NCBI RefSeq assembly: GCF_022024235.1
Contig: NZ_CP091799.1
Location: forward strand, 193,501-257,500
Direction of reading: 5' to 3'
Length of the DNA stretch: 64,000 bases
DNA from: Segatella baroniae B14
GTDB taxonomy: Bacteria; Bacteroidota; Bacteroidia; Bacteroidales; Bacteroidaceae
Position numbers and translations under genes: made by a program. Every line of letters begins with the position of its first letter. The stretch's first letter is position 1. This document shows positions 1 to 7,218 of this stretch, in pieces. A model generated the notes under the pieces. The model had not been told where the DNA came from, did not search any database, and saw only the letters and a list, made by a program, of their open reading frames with translations.

Positions 1-1
1 A

Positions 2-334
2 AGCTATCGTGAAGGATTTCCCAATGTTCCTATACAGGCGGGTGCTCTTGATATTCCTTGTATTGTTACAAATATTAATGGATGTAATGAGATAATTAAG
101 GATAATTTGAATGGTAAAATTATCAGAGCTCCTTATGCTCAACAGGGAAAAAGGGACAGTTTAATGGAAAATGCTTTGTACGAAACGATGAAGTGGTTCA
201 TAGAACATCCCGAAGAGGTTAAGCGTATGGGGCGAAATGCACGTGGAATGATTACTTCGCGATATGAACAGAAAGATGTTTGGAAAGAGATATTGAATTT
301 GTATTTAGAATTGGTAGGTCTTAATAATAACTAG
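2..334 (+). CDS. Glycosyltransferase, GT4-like, C-terminal part
   Basis: The open frame runs in from the left edge, so the start lies outside the window. The visible 110 residues match the end of a GT-B (group 1/GT4) glycosyltransferase. The segment SYREGFPNVPIQAGA carries the conserved glutamate of the nucleotide-sugar site (the E-G-F-P pattern). It is followed by a helix typical of the family's C-terminus (HPEEVKRMGRNAR). Such enzymes add sugars to lipid-linked glycans on the inner face of the cytoplasmic membrane. It ends 5 bases before the next gene, which supports cotranscription with the polysaccharide locus. Donor and acceptor cannot be read from this fragment. Confidence 0.85.
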   Translation, partial: SYREGFPNVPIQAGALDIPCIVTNINGCNEIIKDNLNGKIIRAPYAQQGKRDSLMENALYETMKWFIEHPEEVKRMGRNARGMITSRYEQKDVWKEILNLYLELVGLNNN

Positions 335-339
335 TAGAA

Positions 340-951
340 TTGCTTTATAAGTTAGCTCATATATTACGTGATAAGTTGCCTTGGTTATGGTTTATAATCG
401 GGTTATTCAATTCTCTTCTTTTCTTACTTCGTTATGGAAAGAAGTTGAAGAATATGGTAGTCTTCCTAAATGATGAAGATGAGTTCCAAATGGAGCAAAT
501 GACCTCTGATAATTGCATAGAAATGAGTCAATGGTTTGACTCCCAACCTACGGAATCCTTCGATTATTTCAAACCTCATGGGTTTGAGGTTAAAGATTTA
601 AAAGTATTAGCTAGCGATCATTCTTTTCTCGCTTTTATAGTTAGAAAGTATGATACACAGGAAATCGTTGGTTATCTTATGATGCGAAGTTTCTGGTGGG
701 GAAAATGTTTTAGAGGATATATGGTAGACTATCGATGGAGAGGTAAAGGAATAAGTAAAAAAATGAATGCTAAAGCTACAGAAATAGCTCAATATCTAGG
801 ATTGAGAACTTTTGGTACTATTTCTCCTAATAATTTGGCATCGCTGAAATCTGCTCAAGCGGTTAATGATGTAATCATATTAGATACCCTTCCTAGTGGA
901 GATTATTATGTACAATATTTGCCCAAAAATGGTCATAAAGTGGTTTTTTGA
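340..951 (+). CDS. GNAT-family N-acetyltransferase of polysaccharide locus
   Basis: A 203-residue protein. The acetyl-CoA pyrophosphate-binding motif R-x-x-G-x-G is visible as RWRGKG (about residues 132-137) after a beta strand (GYMVDY). A hydrophobic stretch near residues 14-30 may tether it to the membrane. The start is TTG; the frame opens only at 331 and the first ATG is at 454, which would remove the hydrophobic segment. Its place between glycosyltransferases and the dehydratase/aminotransferase pair suggests it acetylates an amino sugar or another glycan precursor, but that is inference. It overlaps the next gene by a few tens of bases. Confidence 0.7.
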   Translation: MLYKLAHILRDKLPWLWFIIGLFNSLLFLLRYGKKLKNMVVFLNDEDEFQMEQMTSDNCIEMSQWFDSQPTESFDYFKPHGFEVKDLKVLASDHSFLAFIVRKYDTQEIVGYLMMRSFWWGKCFRGYMVDYRWRGKGISKKMNAKATEIAQYLGLRTFGTISPNNLASLKSAQAVNDVIILDTLPSGDYYVQYLPKNGHKVVF

Positions 952-1561
952 TAAAATAATGTCACTTATAGGGCTAGTTTTATTATGTCCTATGTTGTTG
1001 ATTGTTGCTATTTTGATTAAGATCAAAATGCCAGGACCTGTATTGTTCAAGCAGAAGCGTGTAGGGCAGTATGGAAAATTGTTCACGGTTTATAAATTCC
1101 GTTCTATGACAATCAAGAAAGAGGCGGCTACTGCAAGTAAGGGTGGTGCAACGTCGATAGCTTCTGAAGAGCAAAGTAGAATAACTCCTTTAGGGTTGAA
1201 GCTTCGTAGATATAAGATAGATGAACTTCCAGAATTATGGAATGTTCTAATCGGTGACATGAGTTTTGTCGGTCCTCGTCCTGATGTGCCAGGATATGCA
1301 GATGCACTACAGGGTGAGGAAAGAGATATATTAAAATTAAAACCAGGGATAACTGGACCTGCAAGTTTGAAATATCGTAATGAGGAAGAATTGCTGAGTC
1401 AAGTAGATGATCCTCATCGATATAACGATGAAGTCATTTATCCAGATAAAGTTAAGTTGAATTTATATTATTTACGCCATTATTCTTTTTGGACTGATAT
1501 GCAGATAATAATCTGTACAGTATTGGGCAAGAGGATGATATACAATGGCGAAAATATCTGA
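908..1561 (+). CDS. Bacterial sugar-phosphate transferase (PglC/WcaJ type)
   Basis: About 217 residues, the size of the short monotopic phosphoglycosyl transferases (PF02397). One N-terminal hydrophobic helix (about residues 18-38) is followed by the conserved GPVLFKQKRVG block, KFRSM, and the DELPELWNVL and GDMSFVGPRP blocks; the catalytic Asp-Glu pair is D105-E106. The family moves a sugar phosphate from a UDP-sugar onto undecaprenyl phosphate, the first membrane step of glycan assembly. Start choice: GTG at 896, ATG at 908 or ATG at 929 are all possible; 908 is used here. It overlaps both neighbours, as expected inside a tight operon. The PglF- and PglE-like genes nearby suggest a diamino-trideoxy sugar as substrate (inference). 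Confidence 0.9.
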   Translation: MYNICPKMVIKWFFDKIMSLIGLVLLCPMLLIVAILIKIKMPGPVLFKQKRVGQYGKLFTVYKFRSMTIKKEAATASKGGATSIASEEQSRITPLGLKLRRYKIDELPELWNVLIGDMSFVGPRPDVPGYADALQGEERDILKLKPGITGPASLKYRNEEELLSQVDDPHRYNDEVIYPDKVKLNLYYLRHYSFWTDMQIIICTVLGKRMIYNGENI

Positions 1562-2582
1562 TAGGTACATGAAACAACAGAAAATACATGTGAACGATAT
1601 CATTATGGCAGATGAGGCTACAGGTATCAATCTATCTATTGTCATACCTGTATATAATGAGGAATTGAATCTGCGAGAGTGTGTCGCAACTATTGAAAAT
1701 CAGGGAATGCCTGATGATAGCTATGAGGTGATTTTAGTTGACGATGGTTCACAAGACGGTTCGCCTAAAATATGTGATGAGATTGCGGCTAAGAATTCAA
1801 ATTATATTTCAGTACATCCGCAACATGCAGGAAAAGCCGAAGCTATCAATTATGGTTTAGCTCTTGCTACAGGTAAATGGGTAATGGTGGTATATGCTTG
1901 TGATAGGCTTATTAGCAACGGACTCCATTATGCGCTTCATGTTGCAAGTCAACATCAATATATAGATATTATTCGTTATGATTGCAATAAGGACTTCCTT
2001 GGAACGGGGCGACATTATGTGAATCATTTTGGATTGCCTAGAACATCACGTGGATTTATTTTTAGAGTAGAATTCTTGAATAAACACCATGTTTTCATGC
2101 ATGACTACATCTATTTTGAAGATCCTTTGTTTGTTAGTCATGCTATCATGGCCAATAGTCAAATTATATGTGTTAATCGCGATTCTTATTGGATAGGTGA
2201 AGATCTATATGATTATCGAAAGAATAAAAAGGTCGAAGTGGCACGTAAACTAGTACGCGACGGATTAAAAGCAAATTCGCATATGTTTAGTTACATGTTG
2301 CGGTATAATATTAAAAATAATCCTGTAGCTTATAATCTTTGTATCGATCATATAAATAGGGACAAGGTTATGGTGGTAAATCAAATGCTAGTTGCTAATT
2401 ATTCGCATAGTGAATTTAAGCGTTTGAGACATCAGTGTAAGAAACAAGATTTTTATCCAGTTTTTAGGTGGGAAAGAACTCAGCGATGTCGTCGGAAAAT
2501 CAATAATATGAATAGAATTATTAATTCTTGGTTTATTTATAAACTTGCTCGTTTGTTTAATTATAGCATAGAGGAATATTAA
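1545..2582 (+). CDS. Glycosyltransferase family 2 protein, divergent DxD
   Basis: A 345-residue GT-A glycosyltransferase. The nucleotide-binding start is clear: SIVIPVYNEE (31-40) and VLVDDGS-type EVILVDDGSQ (61-70). The region where family members carry an acidic D-x-D-D metal-binding motif reads VVYACDRL (115-122), leaving only the last aspartate (D120). Activity may therefore depend on a different metal geometry, or the protein may have a changed donor. The start overlaps the upstream transferase gene by 17 bases. It probably adds a sugar to the lipid-linked glycan begun by the upstream phosphoglycosyl transferase. Confidence 0.85.
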   Translation: MAKISDRYMKQQKIHVNDIIMADEATGINLSIVIPVYNEELNLRECVATIENQGMPDDSYEVILVDDGSQDGSPKICDEIAAKNSNYISVHPQHAGKAEAINYGLALATGKWVMVVYACDRLISNGLHYALHVASQHQYIDIIRYDCNKDFLGTGRHYVNHFGLPRTSRGFIFRVEFLNKHHVFMHDYIYFEDPLFVSHAIMANSQIICVNRDSYWIGEDLYDYRKNKKVEVARKLVRDGLKANSHMFSYMLRYNIKNNPVAYNLCIDHINRDKVMVVNQMLVANYSHSEFKRLRHQCKKQDFYPVFRWERTQRCRRKINNMNRIINSWFIYKLARLFNYSIEEY

Positions 2583-2613
2583 CGAAGAAGTAAATAGCAG
2601 AAAGGACATCTAT

Positions 2614-3768
2614 ATGGAAAGCAAAAAAGTCTTATTATGTCTGGCTCACATGTCTGGCAATGAAATGAAATATATTCAAGAAGCGTTTGATACCAATTGG
2701 GTAGTTCCTTTGGGACCAAACGTAGATGGTTTCGAAGACGATTTGGAAAAGTTCATCGGTGGAAAGCATTCTGTTGTAGCTTTGTCATCTGGAACATCTG
2801 CTATACATTTGGCTTTAGTGGCTTTAGGAGTAGGGCTTGGTGATGAAGTAATCTGTCAATCGTTTACATTTGATGCATCTGCCAATCCTGTCGTATATCA
2901 AGGTGCAACGCCTATCTTTATTGATTCTGAAGAAAAAACTTGGAATATGGATCCCAATCTTCTAGAAGATGCTATAAAAGATAGAATAAAAAAAACGGGT
3001 AAGAAGCCAAAGGCTATTATCCCTGTTTATTTATATGGTATGCCTGCTTATATCGATGAGATTATGGATATCGCCAATCGTTATGAAATTCCTGTTATTG
3101 AGGATGCAGCAGAAGCTTTTGGCTCAACTTACAAGGGACAAGTATGCGGTACATTTGGCACTTTCGGTATTATGAGTTTTAATGGTAATAAGATGATTAC
3201 AACCTCCGGAGGTGGTGCTTTGATTTGTCCTGATCAGAAAACAGCAGATCGTGTATTATATTTTGCTACACAAGCTCGTCAACCTAAGCCATATTATCTT
3301 CATACCGAAATCGGCTATAATTATCGTATGAGTAATATCTGTGCGGGTATAGGTCGAGGTCAGATGACGATAGTTGATGAGCATTTAGCGCATCATCGTC
3401 ATTTGAAAGATGTCTATGTCGAAGGCTTTAAAAGTCTTGATGAAGCAGTCATTAAAGTTTCTCCCGAGAGTTATATGGATTCTAATTATTGGCTAAATAC
3501 CATTTTTTTTAAAAATGTTGTAGATGACTGTCCTGGTGAACCTTCTTCTGAGGTGATGAAAATTCAAAATCATTTAGCTTCTGTTAATATCGAAACACGT
3601 CCTCTTTGGAAGCCAATGCATACACAGCCAATTTATAAAGATGCACCATTTTATGGAAATGGTGTTAGTTCACGTATTTTCCCTAAAGGGTTATGTCTAC
3701 CATCTGGACCTTATGTGACAGATGAAGATGCTAAACGTGTTATTGAAGAAATTAAAAATTGTCTATGA
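2614..3768 (+). CDS. DegT/DnrJ/EryC1/StrS sugar aminotransferase (PglE-like)
   Basis: A 384-residue PLP enzyme that aminates nucleotide-linked keto-sugars. Visible features are SSGTSA (58-63) for cofactor phosphate binding, EDAAEAFGS (163-171) with the cofactor-contacting aspartate, and SFNGNK with K193 as the probable Schiff-base lysine. Length is normal for the family. The next gene is a PglF/CapD-type dehydratase that would supply its UDP-4-keto-6-deoxy substrate, and the dehydratase start codon overlaps this gene's stop. The pair fits a UDP-4-amino-4,6-dideoxy-GlcNAc (bacillosamine-type) pathway; the exact sugar is inference. Confidence 0.9.
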   Translation: MESKKVLLCLAHMSGNEMKYIQEAFDTNWVVPLGPNVDGFEDDLEKFIGGKHSVVALSSGTSAIHLALVALGVGLGDEVICQSFTFDASANPVVYQGATPIFIDSEEKTWNMDPNLLEDAIKDRIKKTGKKPKAIIPVYLYGMPAYIDEIMDIANRYEIPVIEDAAEAFGSTYKGQVCGTFGTFGIMSFNGNKMITTSGGGALICPDQKTADRVLYFATQARQPKPYYLHTEIGYNYRMSNICAGIGRGQMTIVDEHLAHHRHLKDVYVEGFKSLDEAVIKVSPESYMDSNYWLNTIFFKNVVDDCPGEPSSEVMKIQNHLASVNIETRPLWKPMHTQPIYKDAPFYGNGVSSRIFPKGLCLPSGPYVTDEDAKRVIEEIKNCL

Positions 3769-5663
3769 ATTTATTCGATAAAATAGCTTCTTGGTATTTA
3801 AGCAAAAATGCACTTCCATATTGGTGTATACTGATTATGGATTTGTCAATTTGCTATATATCCGGTCTATTTGTTTTTTGGATGTACAATAGTGGTGCTG
3901 TTACTTTAGGTAATATAGTCTTATTATCTAAAACTATTGGCATCTATATGTGCTTTAATTTGATAGGTTTTAAATTATTCCATACTTATTCCGGCATTAT
4001 TCGATACACATCTTTTGCAGAACTTAGACTTTTAGTGGATGCTATGTTAGTATCACTAACCATTGCTGAGGTCATGCATTATTTTGTTTATAGTTGGAAT
4101 TTAGATTTTATTCGTCTGCAAGGTCGTCAAATAGCGGCTATGTATGTGGTTGCTATGATGGGAATGGTTTTGGCCCGTGTCTTGATTAAAAATCTCTATG
4201 ATGTGTCTTTCAGAGATGCTAACGCTACTCGTACCATGATTTATGGTATTCAAGGTGGTGGTGTTGGTGTTGCAAAATCGATACGATCAGAAAAACCAAT
4301 GAAATATCTCTTGAAGGGATTCATCTCACAAGACCCTAACAATGAGGCAGAAATGCTGATGGGTGAGCCTGTTTTTCATCCAGGTGATGGATTAATTAAA
4401 TATCTAAAGGATGAAAATATTCAAACCGTATTAGTTTCGCCTTTGCAAAATCATAAGTTTCGTGATGATCAAAAAGTACAGGATATTCTAATCAATGCGG
4501 GGGTTACAATTTATATGGCTCCTAAGGATGGAGATATTTGGACAAAAGGTTCAGTAAATGTATCAGACTTGAAAGAGGTTAGCATTGAAGATTTGTTACC
4601 GAGAGCTCAGATACATGTGGATTTAAAAAGCATAGGGCTGATGTTGCAAGATAAAAAAATTCTGGTAACAGGTAGTGCTGGCAGTATAGGTAGTGAGATA
4701 GTTAGACAAATCGCTAAATTCAAGCCTGCGGAACTGATGCTGATAGATCAGGCGGAAACACCTCAGCACGATATTCGTCTAATGATGAATCATCGTTTTC
4801 CTCATGTTAAGGCTAAAACGGTAGTAACTTCTATATGTAATCAAGAACGTATGGAGTCTATTTTTGCCTCTTTCAGACCAGATTATGTTTTTCATGCTGC
4901 TGCGTATAAGCATGTTCCAATGATGGAAGATAATCCATGTATTTGTGTACAAAATAATGTGGGAGGTACAAAAATAATAGCTGATTTAAGTGTAAAATAT
5001 GGAGTAAAAAAGTTTGTGATGATTTCTACAGATAAGGCAGTTAATCCAACAAATGTGATGGGATGTAGTAAGCGTATTTGTGAAATTTATACGCAATCTT
5101 ACAATAAAGTTTCTTCTACTGAATTTGTAACTACTCGATTTGGCAATGTGTTAGGTTCTAATGGATCTGTTATTCCGTTGTTTAAAAAACAAATTCAACA
5201 AGGGGGGCCAGTTACGGTTACAGATCCTAATATTATCAGATTTTTTATGCTTATATCAGAAGCTTGTCAACTTGTACTTGAAGCAGGTACGCGTGGTAAG
5301 GGTGGTCAAATTCTAGTTTTTGATATGGGTGAGCCTGTTAAAATTGTAGATTTGGCTCGTAGGATGATTAGTTTGTCAGGAGCAGAAAATATACCTATTA
5401 TTTTTACAGGACTTCGTCCAGGTGAAAAACTATACGAGGAAACATTGTCTTCTAAAGAAAATACATTACCTTCGTTTAATGATAAGATTAAGATCGCAAA
5501 GGTACGTGAATATGAGTATAAGGATGTATCCAAAGAGATAGATGATCTTATTAAAATATCTCATACGTTTGATGATATGGCATGTGTTAAGAAAATGAAG
5601 AGTATAGTACCTGAATTTTCTTCAATAAACTCTTTTTATTCTATTCTTGAGAAGAAGGCATGA
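3765..5663 (+). CDS. UDP-sugar 4,6-dehydratase, membrane type (PglF/WbpM/CapD)
   Basis: 632 residues. The N-terminal part has about four membrane helices (roughly 20-45, 55-75, 88-108, 122-142), then a first nucleotide-binding fold (GIQGGGVGVA, 161-170), then the catalytic SDR domain. That domain shows GSAGSIG (303-309), HAAAYKHVP (377-385), STDKAVNPTNVMG and K436, with Met432 where most SDRs have the tyrosine. This replacement is characteristic of the FlaA1/PglF/WbpM family, which makes UDP-4-keto-6-deoxy-GlcNAc. The ATG at 3765 overlaps the upstream stop (ATGA) and is preferred over the TTG at 3759. Confidence 0.92.
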   Translation: MNLFDKIASWYLSKNALPYWCILIMDLSICYISGLFVFWMYNSGAVTLGNIVLLSKTIGIYMCFNLIGFKLFHTYSGIIRYTSFAELRLLVDAMLVSLTIAEVMHYFVYSWNLDFIRLQGRQIAAMYVVAMMGMVLARVLIKNLYDVSFRDANATRTMIYGIQGGGVGVAKSIRSEKPMKYLLKGFISQDPNNEAEMLMGEPVFHPGDGLIKYLKDENIQTVLVSPLQNHKFRDDQKVQDILINAGVTIYMAPKDGDIWTKGSVNVSDLKEVSIEDLLPRAQIHVDLKSIGLMLQDKKILVTGSAGSIGSEIVRQIAKFKPAELMLIDQAETPQHDIRLMMNHRFPHVKAKTVVTSICNQERMESIFASFRPDYVFHAAAYKHVPMMEDNPCICVQNNVGGTKIIADLSVKYGVKKFVMISTDKAVNPTNVMGCSKRICEIYTQSYNKVSSTEFVTTRFGNVLGSNGSVIPLFKKQIQQGGPVTVTDPNIIRFFMLISEACQLVLEAGTRGKGGQILVFDMGEPVKIVDLARRMISLSGAENIPIIFTGLRPGEKLYEETLSSKENTLPSFNDKIKIAKVREYEYKDVSKEIDDLIKISHTFDDMACVKKMKSIVPEFSSINSFYSILEKKA

Positions 5664-6751
5664 GTCAGCGTGAGCTTTTTTTGAGGCTTATTCAAGTTTC
5701 TTTATGGAATCAGCATTCCCATTTTGGTCCTCTAGATAATGTACGATATCGAGCATTGATGCAGATGGCTGATCAACAGGCAGTGAGAGGTTTGGTGTCA
5801 AATTCGATTTTAGATGAAACGAATGCTGTTATACTAAAAAGAGATAATGCTTTAGAGACTTTGCGATTTGATCATGAGAATAAACAGTTGAATTTGAAAA
5901 TTGATGCAGGACTTTCAGCTTTAGTTGACTTATTAGATTTTCATCAGATTCGTTTTGTAGTAGTCAAAGGTCAAACCATAGAATGTTTATATCCAATACG
6001 ACATCTTCGAATAGGGGGAGATATTGACTTTTATGTGATGCCGGAAGATTTTGAAAGAGCCAAGACATTATTACAGCAAGAATGGAATGTAAAATATGAC
6101 GAAGGTGATGCTAATAAGCATCTTGAATTTATCCATAATCATGTCATTTTTGAAATGCATTATCTGCTTTTACATTTTGCTTCTAATAGGGTACAAAAAG
6201 AATTTGATACTATTGTTAAATGTACAAAGATAGTGCGCAGAAAAATGAATGGAATTTCTGTTCCGGTTTTAGCTCCAGAATTTGAAATTCTCTATACATT
6301 TCTTCATCTTTATCATCATTTTTTAGAAGTTGGCATTGGAATTCGTCATTTGTGTGACATGGCAGTGTTATGTCATTACCATTTTAGTAATGGATTAGAC
6401 AAACATCTTCTTAAAAGCCATTTGGATAAGCTTGGTTTTACAAAAGCTTTCTCTGCTTTTGGTGCGGTATGTATTCAGACTTTGAGATTACAAGAAAATG
6501 AATTTCCAATTCCTGTTGATGCAAATGATTATCGGTTTGTAGAACCCATTATGGCTGAAATTTTTTTGCGTGGAAATATGGGCGTTTATTTCAGAAAACA
6601 TGCTGTGCGGTCGGGATTTGCCTATTTCTGCGAATCCTTATATTCTAAGATTCACTTATATCGATTGTTTTATTCTTTAGCGCCCAAGGAAACAAGAGCT
6701 TTGATTTGGCGTGAAATACCCACGAAGATATTAAGAGCCTTGAAGTTGTAA
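5660..6751 (+). CDS. Nucleotidyltransferase-like protein (PF14907 type)
   Basis: A 363-residue cytoplasmic protein of the uncharacterised nucleotidyltransferase family often found in polysaccharide loci. The core is VVVKGQTIE (100-108) followed by RIGGDIDFYV (117-126), where G-G-D-x-D (D121, D123) matches the metal-binding pattern of the polymerase-beta fold. A helical C-terminal half follows. It starts with an ATGA overlap on the dehydratase stop, so the two are translationally coupled, and it is the last gene of the + strand polysaccharide operon. The substrate is unknown; a role in modifying a glycan or lipid carrier is only suggested by context. Confidence 0.75.
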   Translation: MSQRELFLRLIQVSLWNQHSHFGPLDNVRYRALMQMADQQAVRGLVSNSILDETNAVILKRDNALETLRFDHENKQLNLKIDAGLSALVDLLDFHQIRFVVVKGQTIECLYPIRHLRIGGDIDFYVMPEDFERAKTLLQQEWNVKYDEGDANKHLEFIHNHVIFEMHYLLLHFASNRVQKEFDTIVKCTKIVRRKMNGISVPVLAPEFEILYTFLHLYHHFLEVGIGIRHLCDMAVLCHYHFSNGLDKHLLKSHLDKLGFTKAFSAFGAVCIQTLRLQENEFPIPVDANDYRFVEPIMAEIFLRGNMGVYFRKHAVRSGFAYFCESLYSKIHLYRLFYSLAPKETRALIWREIPTKILRALKL

Positions 6752-6767
6752 AAATTTCAAGGCTCTT
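6733..6767 (+). terminator. Rho-independent terminator of polysaccharide operon
   Basis: A perfect 12-base-pair inverted repeat (AAGAGCCTTGAA at 6733-6744, its complement at 6756-6767) with an 11-base loop is followed by TTTTT. The left arm overlaps the last codons of the upstream gene. It lies between convergent operons and is oriented best for the + strand. Confidence 0.85.
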
Positions 6768-6773
6768 TTTATT

Positions 6774-7208
6774 TTATCCAATTTGCCACCAATGTTTTTT
6801 CTTTGGTCTATATTCTTCTTGGATGTATCCTAAAGTATTTTGTATTATTTTTCGGTATGAAATACCATCATGGATTATACTATAAATCTGTCCCCAATCC
6901 GGTAAGCCTCCTATATTTCTATCATCTATAAATATGTCCGCCTTAATTTTTCGAGAATAAAAGCGATTGGATGAATCATCTTTTTCCTCAGGATAGTCTT
7001 TATTGACAGCATAAAACTCTATCCCTCTTTGTCTGCACCATTCCACGGCTTCTTCCAACGACTTTCCTTCTCTAACGGTCCAAAGGATAAGTTTGTGCTG
7101 CTCTTGAATAAGCATTTTTAATGTTTCAATAGCGAATGGGCGTTCTTCACCGATTTTGGGGTACTTATTTTCGACGATTGTTCCGTCAAAATCTACAGCT
7201 ATAGTCAT
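6774..7208 (-). CDS. Small HAD-superfamily phosphatase-like protein
   Basis: A 144-residue HAD fold. Motif I is AVDFDGTIV with D6 (nucleophile) and D8; motif II is the threonine in LWTVREG (T44); lysines near 87-89 could serve motif III; motif IV is IDDR (94-97). There is no large cap domain, so the substrate could be small or a protein. It lies 10 bases after the tyrosine-kinase gene on the same strand, so the two are probably cotranscribed. A role opposing the kinase or acting on sugar phosphates is possible but not shown by the sequence. Confidence 0.75.
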   Translation of the reverse strand: MTIAVDFDGTIVENKYPKIGEERPFAIETLKMLIQEQHKLILWTVREGKSLEEAVEWCRQRGIEFYAVNKDYPEEKDDSSNRFYSRKIKADIFIDDRNIGGLPDWGQIYSIIHDGISYRKIIQNTLGYIQEEYRPKKKHWWQIG

Positions 7209-7218
7209 ATACTATTTG

